From an uncultured Oscillospiraceae bacterium (lineage in GTDB: Bacteria; Bacillota; Clostridia; Oscillospirales; Acutalibacteraceae): a stretch of 33,984 nt of DNA. A model generated the notes under the pieces. That model made no database searches and was not told the DNA's origin. It saw only the letters and a program-made list of their open reading frames with translations. The stretch's first letter is position 1. Each line of letters begins with the position of its first letter. The stretch lies in contig CABQLY010000019.1 in NCBI GenBank assembly GCA_902465155.1, positions 1 to 33,984 on the forward strand, given 5' to 3'. A program made the translations under genes and the position numbers. Of the stretch, positions 1 through 7,365 are shown piece by piece.

Positions 1-13
1 CGAGGTTTACACC

Positions 14-42
14 TTGCTCTTTTTATTTTATAGCGTTATAAT
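14..42 (+). promoter_or_regulatory. Putative sigma-A promoter of the four-helix-bundle gene
   Basis: A perfect TATAAT lies at 37-42, 17 bases after a weak -35 hexamer TTGCTC at 14-19 that matches the consensus at three of six positions. It is 25 bases upstream of the ATG at 68. The -10 box and spacing are good but the -35 box is poor, so the call is moderate. Confidence 0.4.
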
Positions 43-67
43 TGTAATAGAAAAGGCAGTAATATTT

Positions 68-283
68 ATGTCTGATAGTCCGTTAATTATAAAATCCAAA
101 GAATTTGCTTTGCAGATTATTAAGGTTTGCAACTATGTAAAGCAAACTAAAAAAGAAAGCATATTAACAAACCAACTTCTACGCAGCGGAACAAGTGATG
201 GTGCAAACATTCGCGAAGCTTTTTACGGTCACGGAACGGCCGATTTTATTGCCAAACTTCAAATCGCACTCAAAGAGTTTTGA
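68..283 (+). CDS. Four-helix-bundle protein (S23/23S rRNA IVS family), C-terminally truncated
   Basis: This 71-residue product matches the N-terminal two thirds of the four-helix-bundle family, which is also known from 23S rRNA intervening-sequence proteins and the Avd accessory protein of diversity-generating retroelements. The diagnostic stretch is QLLRSGTSDGANIREA followed by ADFIAKLQIALKE. Family members usually run to about 115-125 residues and continue with an E-x-x-YWL helix. Here the frame ends right after ALKEF, and I see no continuation in the other frames, so one or two helices are missing. ATG 68 is preferred over the ATG at 14 because similarity begins there and an AAAGG-like site precedes it. 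There is no 23S rRNA and no reverse transcriptase in the window. Whether this is a functional short form or a decaying copy cannot be told from sequence; the cellular role of the stand-alone family is unknown. Confidence 0.6.
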   Translation: MSDSPLIIKSKEFALQIIKVCNYVKQTKKESILTNQLLRSGTSDGANIREAFYGHGTADFIAKLQIALKEF

Positions 284-310
284 TTTTGTGCGATTTCGTC
301 GCGCAGTCAC

Positions 311-342
311 AAAGTCCCAAAGGCGTAAGTTTTTGGGACTTT
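311..342 (+). terminator. Hairpin, possible terminator of the four-helix-bundle gene
   Basis: An 11-bp perfect stem (AAAGTCCCAAA at 311-321 pairing with TTTGGGACTTT at 332-342) encloses a 10-base loop. The following bases, AACTTTTA, are only partly T-rich. The hairpin starts 27 bases after the truncated gene's stop codon, which suits a terminator or a repeat-element arm. Confidence 0.4.
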
Positions 343-433
343 AACTTTTACCTATTCACTATTCATTCTTTACTAAAAACCGCCTTTAGACCTTGGAAGT
401 AATAAGTAATAGTAAAAAGTGAAAAAGAATTTT

Positions 434-665
434 GCAGGGCTTTGCCTTGCTTTTTTTATGCTCTATTCGCCGTACGGCGAGCGGTATTGCTTTGCAGTAA
501 TATTCGGCTTTTGCCGGGTGATATTCGCTTTGCGCGTGTAAGGGAAAGTATAATATCGCTGTATAATATTGCTGTGGAAAAACGAACAATATTACTTTTG
601 CCGCAGGCAAAAAATATTACGCCGGGCAGGGTAAGGCGGCGTACCATTACCTTTGCCGCTTTAGG
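434..665. repeat. Cluster of short palindromes in a gene-free stretch (284-748)
   Basis: I find no convincing gene between 284 and 748. The stretch is instead a string of small inverted repeats: GCAGGGC-TTT-GCCTTGC at 434-450 followed by seven Ts; TCGCCGTACGGCGA at 467-480; several GC-TTT-GC mini-hairpins between about 480 and 535; a strong hairpin at 588-618 (TTTTGCC/GGCAAAA with flanking AATATT arms); and ACGCCG/CGGCGT at 619-642 that can alternatively pair with GCCGC near 655. AATATT-like spacers recur between hairpins. From 343 to 420 there is an A/T-rich tract with imperfect TATTCACTATTCATT-type repetition. The pattern suggests a degenerate interspersed palindromic element, not coding sequence. 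Confidence 0.5.
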
Positions 666-748
666 CTTAAGCCCCTGTTGGGCCAAGCAAGCCCCACCCT
701 ATTACTTGAACCCTACTGCGCCAAATTAACCGCACAAAACCGGCAAGC

Positions 749-1609
749 TTAAATAAGCAGCACTAAGGTGCCGGCAACAATAAGCAAAAGGCCAACGGCC
801 GCTTTTTTGGTAAGCCTTTCGTGAAACACGACGGCCGAAAAAGCAATAGAAACCAAAATGCTTAATTTATCTATTGGTACCACCACGCTGGCAGGGCCCT
901 GCTGCAGCGCCTTGTAGTAGCAAAGCCAGGAGCCGCCCGTTGCAATGCCCGAAAGGCAAATAAACAAAAACTCGCGCCGCGAGATTACCAAAACTGCCTT
1001 TTGTTTGCCCTTTAAAAGCACCATAAACCAAGCCATAATTAGCACCACGCCGGTTCTTAGGGCGGTGCCAAGGTTAGATTCTACCCCGGTTATTCCCACC
1101 TTAGCTAAAATAGAGGTTAAGCTGGCAAACACGGCCGAAAGCACCGCGTAACAAAGCCAACCCCTGCCCTTTGGCCTTTCGGGCTCTGCTTGCTTTTTTT
1201 CTACCATAAAAAAGGTGCCAACCCCAATAAGCAAAACGGCCAAGGCCTTTAGCCAGGTAAGCGCCTCGCCCAAAAAGGCACAGGCCAGCAAAATGGTTAA
1301 CACGGTAGAAGATTTATCTATAGGAACAACCTTGTTTACATCCCCAAGCTGCAGCGCTTTAAAATAGCAAAGCCAGGACGCCCCAGTAGCCAACCCGGAA
1401 AGTATTAAAAACACCCAAGTTTTAACGCTCAGCGAGCCCAAAGTATTGGCCGAGCCCGCCAACCACACCATAAGCCAGGAAAACAGCAGCACCACCATGG
1501 TGCGAATGGCAGTTGCAACATCCGAATTGGTTTTTTTAATTCCGCATTTAGCTAAAACGGCTGTAAGCCCGGCAAACAGGGCCGAGCCAAACGCAAACGG
1601 CACCCACAT
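749..1609 (-). CDS. EamA/DMT-family transporter
   Basis: This 286-residue integral membrane protein has the two-fold internal repeat of the drug/metabolite transporter superfamily. Each half of about 140 residues starts with a 'LxAxLTxxLAKxGI' helix (residues 10-25 and 160-172) and ends with an EAL/ERL-containing helix pair (LGEALTWLKALAVLLIGVG near 115-133; FHERLTKKAAVGLLLIVAG near 262-280). About ten hydrophobic helices can be drawn. Members export amino acids, metabolites or drugs; the substrate here cannot be predicted. The ATG is preceded by an AAAGGGGTG ribosome-binding site. It lies downstream of the pot operon on the same strand but separated by 127 bases with a hairpin, so it is probably a separate unit. 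The promoter is not obvious. Confidence 0.88.
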   Translation of the reverse strand: MWVPFAFGSALFAGLTAVLAKCGIKKTNSDVATAIRTMVVLLFSWLMVWLAGSANTLGSLSVKTWVFLILSGLATGASWLCYFKALQLGDVNKVVPIDKSSTVLTILLACAFLGEALTWLKALAVLLIGVGTFFMVEKKQAEPERPKGRGWLCYAVLSAVFASLTSILAKVGITGVESNLGTALRTGVVLIMAWFMVLLKGKQKAVLVISRREFLFICLSGIATGGSWLCYYKALQQGPASVVVPIDKLSILVSIAFSAVVFHERLTKKAAVGLLLIVAGTLVLLI

Positions 1610-1672
1610 TTTTTTACACCCCTTTATTTTGGCTAACAGGGGGCTGCTTGCCCGCTAAGTCAAAACAGTTAA

Positions 1673-1731
1673 ACACCGCCCGGTTCAGCCGGCAGGTTTA
1701 AATAATTCCTGCTTGCCAAACCAAACGGTGT
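1673..1731 (-). terminator. Two-tier hairpin between the pot operon and the EamA gene
   Basis: Outer arms ACACCG (1673-1678) and CGGTGT (1726-1731) enclose an inner stem GCAGG (1692-1696) / CCTGC (1708-1712). On the minus strand only short T runs follow, while on the plus strand a run of six Ts follows at 1733-1738. Its position just after the potCD stop codon suggests a terminator of the pot operon, but the weak minus-strand T tract lowers confidence. Confidence 0.4.
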
Positions 1732-1736
1732 ATTTT

Positions 1737-3725
1737 TTACGAAAGCTTTACGCTCTCCCACAAACGGTCCATCTCTTTTTTCAGCTCGTCGCTTAAATCC
1801 TCAAAATAGCTGGTTTTAGGCTTTTGCGCCGCCGTGGGGTACAAAATTTCGTTTTGGTAATATTCGTATTCGGGGTTGTTTACAACCTCGGTGTTCGGGC
1901 TGGCGTAGCCAATGTACTCGGCGTTGGCGCGGGCAATTTCGGGCTCTAACAAAAAGTTTATGTACAGCATTGCCGCCTCATAATTCTGCGCGGTTTTTGG
2001 AATACAAATAGAGTCAATAAAAATATTGGTGCCCTCTTTAGGGTAGGCAAAGGCCAATTTTTCGTTATTTTCTGCCATGGTAAAGTAATCGCCAGCGTAG
2101 TAGGGCGCAACGGCCGCCTCGCCGGATTCCATTTTATCAAAAACCTCATCCATAACATAAGACTGTATGAGTGGCTTTTGCTGCTTTAGCTTTTCGGCAG
2201 CCTTTTGCAGGTCGGCCTTGCTTTCGCTGTTAACATCCAGCCCCAGTAAAAATTGGGCCGTTGCAAAGGCGTCTCTTGGGTTGTTAAAGTTTAAAATTCC
2301 GTAGGGCTTGTATTCTTCGCTCCAAAGCACCTTCCAGGAGGCAGCGTCCTCGGCCGAAATAACGGTTTTATCGTAAATTAAACCCACCATACCAACCGAG
2401 TACGGAACCGAATATTCGTTATTCGGGTCAAAATAAGCGTTTTTGTAAGCGCTGTCAATGTACTTGTAGTTAGTAAGCTTGGCGGTATCCAGCTTCATCA
2501 GCAGGCCCTCGTTAGCCATGCGGGCAATCATATAATCCGACGGAATAATGACATCATACGCAATGCCGCCGCCGCTGAGCTTAGAATACATAGATTCGTT
2601 AGAATCGTAATTGGTGTAGTTTACCTTAATGCCGGTAATTTTCTCAAACTCGGCGTTTACATCTAAGGTGTCCTCATAACCGTCGGAAATGTATTCGCCC
2701 CAGTTGTAAACATTTAAGGTGGTGCCGGCTAAATCGCGCGGGTAGGTTCCCCGCAGGGCAACCAGCGGCTCAGCGTTTTTGTTGGCGTAGCCCGAAAAAA
2801 TAATAACCGAGGCCGAAAGCACTGCCACAAGCAGCACCGAGGTTACCTTGCAAACCCTTGGCACAACCGTTTTGCTGCGGTTGGCCACGGGCTTAGCTGC
2901 TTTTTTAGCCCGGCGCGCCTTTACCGAGGCCTCGCGCTGCACGGGGTCCTCCCCCTTGCCAATGTTATTTAAAATAAGCAGCACCAGCACCGCAATAAAC
3001 ACCACGGTAGAAAGGGCGTAAATATCCATTCGAACATGCTTTTTCGTCATGGAATAAATTAAGATCGGCAGGGTTTGAAAATTGGAGCCGCTGGTAAAGT
3101 GGCTAATTACAAAATCGTCTAACGACAGGGTAAAGGCCATAACAAACCCGGTAGAAATGCCGGAGGAGATTGCCGGCAAAATAACCCGAAAAAAGGATTT
3201 TAACCGCGTGCAGCCCAAATCCTCGGCCGCCTCGGAAAGGTGCGCGTCGGTTTGGTTTAGCTTTGGCATAACCGAAAGCAACACATAAGGAATATTAAAG
3301 GTAATATGCGCAATAAGCAGGGTGGTAAAGCCCAGCACGCTTTTGGTGCCAACCAAAACCCCAACAAACACAAACAGCAGCATCATAGAAATGCCGGTTA
3401 CAATGTCCGGGTTCATCATTGGAATGTTGGTAACCGTCATGGCAACGCTTTTAGTCCATTTGCGTCTAAAGGCGTGTATGCCAACAGCGGCCGCCGTGCC
3501 AATAACGGTAGCAATAACCGAGGAAAGCACCGCTAAAATAATAGAATTTTTTAAGGCGTTGATCAGCTCGGTATCCTTTAACAGTGCGCGGTACCATTGC
3601 AGCGAAAACCCGGTAAATACCGAGGAGCTGTTGCTTTGGTTAAACGAGTAGATTAAAATAACCAACAGCGGCGCAAACAAAAATAAAAACACCAGGCCAA
3701 TGTAAATTTTGCAAAAATGTTTCAT
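1737..3725 (-). CDS. potC: PotCD: polyamine ABC permease fused to its substrate-binding protein
   Basis: A single 662-residue frame joins two proteins that are normally separate. Residues 1-255 are a PotC-type permease: six hydrophobic segments and the EAA loop EAAEDLGCTRLKSFFRVILP at 165-184 that contacts the ATPase. Residues 256-290 form a basic, Lys/Arg/Ala-rich cytoplasmic linker. Residues 293-312 are an extra transmembrane helix. Residues 330-662 are a PotD-type periplasmic-binding domain beginning LNVYNWGEYI, typical of spermidine/putrescine binding proteins. There is no lipobox cysteine, so the binding domain is tethered by the extra helix and not by a lipid. The start overlaps the potB stop by four bases (ATGA) and has a GGAGG site nine bases upstream. 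The likely role is the third subunit of spermidine/putrescine uptake with PotA and PotB; the exact polyamine is not provable from sequence. Confidence 0.93.
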   Translation of the reverse strand: MKHFCKIYIGLVFLFLFAPLLVILIYSFNQSNSSSVFTGFSLQWYRALLKDTELINALKNSIILAVLSSVIATVIGTAAAVGIHAFRRKWTKSVAMTVTNIPMMNPDIVTGISMMLLFVFVGVLVGTKSVLGFTTLLIAHITFNIPYVLLSVMPKLNQTDAHLSEAAEDLGCTRLKSFFRVILPAISSGISTGFVMAFTLSLDDFVISHFTSGSNFQTLPILIYSMTKKHVRMDIYALSTVVFIAVLVLLILNNIGKGEDPVQREASVKARRAKKAAKPVANRSKTVVPRVCKVTSVLLVAVLSASVIIFSGYANKNAEPLVALRGTYPRDLAGTTLNVYNWGEYISDGYEDTLDVNAEFEKITGIKVNYTNYDSNESMYSKLSGGGIAYDVIIPSDYMIARMANEGLLMKLDTAKLTNYKYIDSAYKNAYFDPNNEYSVPYSVGMVGLIYDKTVISAEDAASWKVLWSEEYKPYGILNFNNPRDAFATAQFLLGLDVNSESKADLQKAAEKLKQQKPLIQSYVMDEVFDKMESGEAAVAPYYAGDYFTMAENNEKLAFAYPKEGTNIFIDSICIPKTAQNYEAAMLYINFLLEPEIARANAEYIGYASPNTEVVNNPEYEYYQNEILYPTAAQKPKTSYFEDLSDELKKEMDRLWESVKLS

Positions 3726-4543
3726 ATCAGCACCCCTCCGTCCTCATCGGCAAAGCGGTTCATAAAAAACATGCTAATTAAAATCATAACCATAAGAACC
3801 AACGAGAGCGAAGCCCCCAAATTGTAGTTCCCGGTGTTCATAAACTGCGCCTCAATGGCGTCGCCTATTAACAGCGTTTTGCCGCCGCCCAGCTTTTGCG
3901 AAATGTAAAAAGTGCTAACCGCCGGCACAAATACCATGGTAACGCCCGAAACAATGCCCGGTACGCTCATCGGCAAAATAATGCGTTTTAATTTCATCCA
4001 CGCGCCGGAGCCCAAGTCGTCGGCCGCCTCTAACAGCGGGCGGTCAATTTTGCACATAACCGAATAAATGGGCAGAATCATGTACGGAATAAAGTTGTAG
4101 ACCATACCCAAAATTACCGCGCCGGGGGTGTTGATGAGCTGCACCGGGCCAAGACCCAGCTTGCCCAGCAGGGTGTTAATAATGCCGGTGTTGGAAAGAA
4201 TGGTGATCCAGGAATAAATGCGGATTAAAAAGTTCATCCACATTGGCAGCATAACCAGCAGCATCATAACCCGCTGCCGGTTTTTTGCGCTGCGCGCCAT
4301 AAAATAAGCAAAGGGAAAGGAAATGAAAAGGCAAATTGCCGTTGCAATAAACGCATACAAAACCGAAATGCCCAGCGTTTGCCCGTAGCGGGAAAGGGCA
4401 AAAATGTGCTCGGTGGTAAAGGCGCCGGTTTTGTCGGTAAAGGCGTAATAAACAACCATTAGCAGCGGCACAACAATAAATAAAACCATCCACAGCAGGT
4501 AGGGCGAGGCCACCAGCCTGCTGCCAAAGGTGCGGCGGTTCAC
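3722..4543 (-). CDS. potB: Spermidine/putrescine ABC transporter permease PotB
   Basis: This 273-residue protein is a PotB-type permease with six predicted membrane helices and the conserved EAA loop EAADDLGSGAWMKLKRIILP at 172-191, which docks to the ABC ATPase. LLWMVLFIVVPLLMVVYYAF near residues 16-35 is the first helix. It forms the heterodimeric channel together with the permease half of the fused PotCD protein encoded next. It begins with GTG: the first four bases overlap the potA stop (GTGA), and a GGGGAGG site sits seven bases upstream. The tight overlaps at both ends indicate translational coupling across potA-potB-potCD. Confidence 0.94.
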   Translation of the reverse strand: MNRRTFGSRLVASPYLLWMVLFIVVPLLMVVYYAFTDKTGAFTTEHIFALSRYGQTLGISVLYAFIATAICLFISFPFAYFMARSAKNRQRVMMLLVMLPMWMNFLIRIYSWITILSNTGIINTLLGKLGLGPVQLINTPGAVILGMVYNFIPYMILPIYSVMCKIDRPLLEAADDLGSGAWMKLKRIILPMSVPGIVSGVTMVFVPAVSTFYISQKLGGGKTLLIGDAIEAQFMNTGNYNLGASLSLVLMVMILISMFFMNRFADEDGGVLI

Positions 4544-5664
4544 AGTTCTGCCTCCCCAAAATCCGAAAGGGGATCCATTTCATCGCTAAAGGAGCTGTAA
4601 TCGCCGTAAAGCCCGGAGTATTTGGATTTGTGCATAATGTGAATGGCGTCCGGATCAATAGAAAGACCGACTCTGTCCCCTACCTTAGATTCCTCGGTGG
4701 TTTGGATCATCCACTTAAAGCCGTCAATATCAATAATAATCTCGTAATGCACGCCCATAAAGGTAACCGAGGTTACCTCGCCAACCAGGCGGCCCATTTG
4801 GGGCGGCACAATGTCAACATCCTCCGGCCGAATTACAACATCTACACTTTCGTTCGGGGCAAAGTCACGGTCTAAACATTCAAAATCGTGGCCAAAAAAG
4901 TTTACTAAAAAGTCCTTTTTCATTACGCCGTCTAAAATGTTAGACTCGCCAATAAAATCGGCCACAAAGGCGTTTTTGGGCTCGTTGTAAATATCCTGCG
5001 GTGTGCCGATCTGCTGAATTTCACCGTCGTTCATTACTACAACCGTATCTGACATGGCCAGGGCCTCCTCCTGGTCGTGCGTTACAAAAACAAAGGTAAT
5101 GCCCAAAGTTTGCTGAATGTTTTTTAGTTCCACCTGCATATCCTTACGCATTTTAAGGTCTAAAGCGGCCAGCGGTTCGTCTAACAGCAGCACCTTGGGC
5201 CGGTTAATAATGGCCCGGGCAATGGCCACCCGCTGCTGCTGCCCGCCCGAAAGGCTGTTCACATCCCGCTTTTCGTACCCCGTAAGGTTTACCATTTTCA
5301 GCATTTCGGTAACGCGCTCTTTAATTTCTTTCTTCGGCACCCGTTTTACCGTTAGCCCAAAGGCAATGTTGTCGTAAACATTCATGTTTGGAAACAGGGC
5401 ATAACGCTGAAAAATGGTGTTCACCTGCCGTTTGTAAGCCGGAACACCATTTATTTTTCGGCCGTCAAACAAAATTTCCCCGCTATCCGGCGTTAAAAAG
5501 CCGGCAATTAAGCGTAAGGTGGTTGTTTTACCGCAGCCCGAAGGCCCCAACAGGGTAACAAACTCCTTGTTTTGAATGGCCAGTGAAAAATCCCGCAGTA
5601 CGGGCTGGCCGTCAAACGAAACCGTAATGTTTTTCAGCGCAACAATATTATTATTTTCTGCCAT
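4540..5664 (-). CDS. potA: Spermidine/putrescine ABC transporter ATPase PotA
   Basis: The 374-residue product has a complete ABC ATPase domain: Walker A GPSGCGKTT at 40-48, Q-loop Gln86 in NTIFQRYALFP, signature LSGGQ at 138-142, Walker B VLLLDEP at 158-164 and switch His196 in VTHDQEEA. A C-terminal regulatory TOBE domain follows from about residue 240, including VVIRPEDVDI. This is the usual PotA architecture and length. It energises polyamine import through PotB and PotCD at the membrane. The gene is first in the operon, with promoter at 5852-5880 and a structured leader at 5665-5845 that overlaps its own ribosome-binding site AAAGGGGGA. Confidence 0.95.
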   Translation of the reverse strand: MAENNNIVALKNITVSFDGQPVLRDFSLAIQNKEFVTLLGPSGCGKTTTLRLIAGFLTPDSGEILFDGRKINGVPAYKRQVNTIFQRYALFPNMNVYDNIAFGLTVKRVPKKEIKERVTEMLKMVNLTGYEKRDVNSLSGGQQQRVAIARAIINRPKVLLLDEPLAALDLKMRKDMQVELKNIQQTLGITFVFVTHDQEEALAMSDTVVVMNDGEIQQIGTPQDIYNEPKNAFVADFIGESNILDGVMKKDFLVNFFGHDFECLDRDFAPNESVDVVIRPEDVDIVPPQMGRLVGEVTSVTFMGVHYEIIIDIDGFKWMIQTTEESKVGDRVGLSIDPDAIHIMHKSKYSGLYGDYSSFSDEMDPLSDFGEAEL

Positions 5665-5845
5665 TTAAGCATCCCCCTTTGCGGACACAAAGTGCCGCGA
5701 AAACTGTTACAGTTCTGCGCGATACCCGCAGCCTCGCTGTATAGCGCCCTCCGCAAAGGGTTTTTCATAGCTTTCTTGCCCGCTGCGGGCAGAAGCTACG
5801 GCGCAGTACTTGAAGCCGCTCTTTCAACACAGATGCATAAACGTA
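5665..5845 (-). promoter_or_regulatory. Structured 5' leader of the pot operon, candidate cis-regulatory RNA
   Basis: The predicted transcript starts near 5845 and runs about 180 nt before the potA ATG. Reading the minus-strand RNA, CCCUUUGCGGA (5760-5750) is perfectly complementary over 11 bases to UCCGCAAAGGG (5685-5675), which contains the potA Shine-Dalgarno AAAGGGGG. Between these arms lie three hairpins: 5735-5746 (CGCT/AGCG), 5715-5731 (CTGCG/CGCAG) and 5702-5714 (AACTG/CAGTT). A competing hairpin at 5681-5698 (GCGG-CAC/GTG-CCGC) uses the same bases as the closing helix and would leave the Shine-Dalgarno free. A further strong hairpin lies upstream at 5769-5797 with no T tract. The long closing helix, branched interior and exclusive alternative are what a riboswitch or protein-binding translational control element would look like. 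I do not recognise it as a known class. Confidence 0.5.
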
Positions 5846-5851
5846 ATATTA

Positions 5852-5880
5852 AATATATCTTGCCGGGGCCAAAATGTCAA
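5852..5880 (-). promoter_or_regulatory. Sigma-A promoter of potA-potB-potCD
   Basis: On the minus strand, TTGACA (5880-5875) and TATATT (5857-5852) are separated by 17 bases. The -35 box is perfect and the -10 box matches five of six positions. It is the only strong promoter between ygjP and potA and points into the pot operon. Confidence 0.8.
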
Positions 5881-6041
5881 TAGATTTTCTCATAAAACAT
5901 TAAATTCCAGCAAAATTTGTAGATTATTCTATATTTTATAAGTTTTACGGCGGTTTTTCTTTGTTTTCTGCCATTCCTTTTCAATTAATGCTTGTGCAAG
6001 CCGGCTTTTTTTGCTACAATAAAAGCGGAGGTTTTGCCGTT

Positions 6042-6557
6042 ATGGAATACCGAATTGTTCGCTCCGGCCGCCGCACCCTGGCCTTAGAGGTTGGGCGGGA
6101 CCTTACCGTTACGGTGCGCGCCCCGCTGCACACCAAAAAAGCCGAAATTGAACGCTTTGTTTTACAGCACCAAGGCTGGCTGCAAAAGGCCCTAAGCAAG
6201 CAGCAAAGCCGCAGCCTTAACATTGCCGCCATTGGCGAAGAACAGCTGCCCCTTTTAAAGGCCGCCGCCGAGCGGTACATTCCGCCTCGGGTGCAGTATT
6301 TTGCAAAGCAAATGCAGCTGACGCCTTCGGCCGTTAAAATTAACAGCGCTAAAACCAGGTTTGGCAGCTGCTCGGCCAAAAACAGCTTAAATTTTTCCTG
6401 CCGGGTTATGATCTACCCGCCCGAAATTATTGATTATGTAATTGTACACGAATTGGCGCACATAAAGCACCACAACCACAGCCGCGCCTTTTACGCCCTA
6501 ATTGCCGAGTTTTTGCCCGATTACAAAGAGCGCATTTTATTTTTAAAAGAAAAATAG
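6042..6557 (+). CDS. YgjP-family (M48-like/SprT-like) metal-dependent hydrolase
   Basis: The 171-residue protein carries the zinc-metallopeptidase motif HELAH at residues 136-140 with a third ligand at His146 (HELAHIKHHNHSRAF), in the context typical of the YgjP/DUF45 family. The preceding FGSCSAKNSLNFSCRVMIYPPEIIDYVIVHE segment shows the family signature W/F-GSC-S. The family is widespread but its substrate is not established. ATG 6042 is chosen over upstream TTG 5961 because GCGGAGG sits 9-10 bases ahead and family similarity begins at MEYRIVRSGRR. It stands alone on the plus strand, divergent from potA, with a possible promoter TTGTGC (5992-5997)/TACAAT (6015-6020), spacing 17. That promoter would give a very short leader. 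Confidence 0.88.
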   Translation: MEYRIVRSGRRTLALEVGRDLTVTVRAPLHTKKAEIERFVLQHQGWLQKALSKQQSRSLNIAAIGEEQLPLLKAAAERYIPPRVQYFAKQMQLTPSAVKINSAKTRFGSCSAKNSLNFSCRVMIYPPEIIDYVIVHELAHIKHHNHSRAFYALIAEFLPDYKERILFLKEK

Positions 6558-6612
6558 CACCCCTTTGCGTTTTGCCCCTAAACCGGCCAATGCCAACTGC
6601 CCCCGCACTCTT

Positions 6613-6640
6613 AAAAACCCGCAGAATTCTGCGGGTTTTT
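6613..6640. terminator. Perfect palindromic bidirectional terminator
   Basis: A 28-base perfect palindrome has arms AAAAACCCGCAGAA and TTCTGCGGGTTTTT. The GC-rich core flanked by A5 and T5 makes it an intrinsic terminator in both directions. It follows the ygjP stop by 55 bases. Confidence 0.8.
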
Positions 6641-6706
6641 GCTTACAAGACATTTTGCTGCACCTGCCCGCAGAAAAACAATAACGCAACAGAAACGCCG
6701 CAAATA

Positions 6707-6754
6707 ACACCCGCCGGTCGTGCTGAATTTGCACAATGCCGGCGGGTGTTTTTT
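6707..6754 (+). terminator. Second terminator between convergent ygjP and the zinc-ribbon gene
   Basis: Arms ACACCCGCCGG (6707-6717) and CCGGCGGGTGT (6739-6749) form an 11-bp stem, with a smaller GTGC/GCAC hairpin inside the loop, followed by T6 at 6749-6754 on the plus strand. It may also stop minus-strand transcripts of the guaB unit, though the T tract is weak in that direction. Confidence 0.7.
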
Positions 6755-6818
6755 ACATTACTTTAAGCCTTTTAAAGCCAAATTCTGCGGTGCCCTTTAA
6801 ACGGGCGTTTAATGGTTT

Positions 6819-7346
6819 TTAATAATAAACGCCGTTGTTAATGGCCTCGCTAATCAGCTCGCCAAAGGCTGAACCTAAAATAACCCCTATTACTACCAAT
6901 AAAATTAGTATTACCCCGGCAATAATGGTGCCGGTTAAATTTAGGGTTTTGGCGGTTTTTAACATTGCCTGCTCTTCGTAATCGGTAAATGCTTTAGCGG
7001 CCTGGGCGGTTTTAACGGTTGCAACAATGCCCAGCACTAGGGTTGGAAGGCCGAATAATACACCCAGCACAATGTTAATAATAGACCATGCTAACATTCC
7101 GCCGCTCATTTTACGCTGCGGGGCGGCCGAGTACGGGGGCTGCACAAAGGGCGGCTGTACCGGCGGAACGGTGTAGTTCGGGGCCTGGTTTTGCACGGGC
7201 GCAACCGGCGGCTGCTGCGGGGCAGTCTGCCGCCCTGCTGTTTGCTGCTGGGTGGGCTGCGGTTCGGTTGCTACGGCAATGCCGCAGGCGGGGCAAAAGC
7301 GGTCGTTTTCCTGCAGGGTGGTGTTACAATTTGGGCAAGTTTTCAT
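6819..7346 (-). CDS. Zinc-ribbon protein with a CD225/DUF4190-like membrane domain
   Basis: The 175-residue product opens with a zinc ribbon, CPNC-x11-CPAC (residues 4-22), followed by a Gln/Pro-rich disordered linker. Two hydrophobic helices come next: MLAWSIINIVLGVLFGLPTL and a second, LNLTGTIIAGVILILLVVIG, separated by an AKAFTDYEEQAMLKTAK loop. This helix-loop-helix pattern resembles the CD225/dispanin or DUF4190 families, whose bacterial roles are unknown. ATG 7346 is chosen because GGAGG lies eight bases upstream and the ribbon starts there; the longer frame has no support. It starts 19 bases after the guaB stop codon and is probably co-transcribed with guaB, without an evident functional link. 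Confidence 0.75.
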   Translation of the reverse strand: MKTCPNCNTTLQENDRFCPACGIAVATEPQPTQQQTAGRQTAPQQPPVAPVQNQAPNYTVPPVQPPFVQPPYSAAPQRKMSGGMLAWSIINIVLGVLFGLPTLVLGIVATVKTAQAAKAFTDYEEQAMLKTAKTLNLTGTIIAGVILILLVVIGVILGSAFGELISEAINNGVYY

Positions 7347-7365
7347 CTCGTCATCCTCCAAAAAA

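Noticed and set aside
68..283. Diversity-generating retroelement accessory protein (Avd) for the four-helix-bundle gene
   Set aside because: No reverse transcriptase, template repeat or variable repeat is present in the window; only the shared fold supports it.
442..729. A 95-codon plus-strand frame in the hairpin cluster, with an overlapping minus-strand frame
   Set aside because: No ribosome-binding site, low-complexity and hairpin-derived sequence, no recognisable family, both strands equally open.
5692..5883. A 63-codon plus-strand frame in the pot leader
   Set aside because: It runs antisense through the pot promoter and leader hairpins and has no family or ribosome-binding site.
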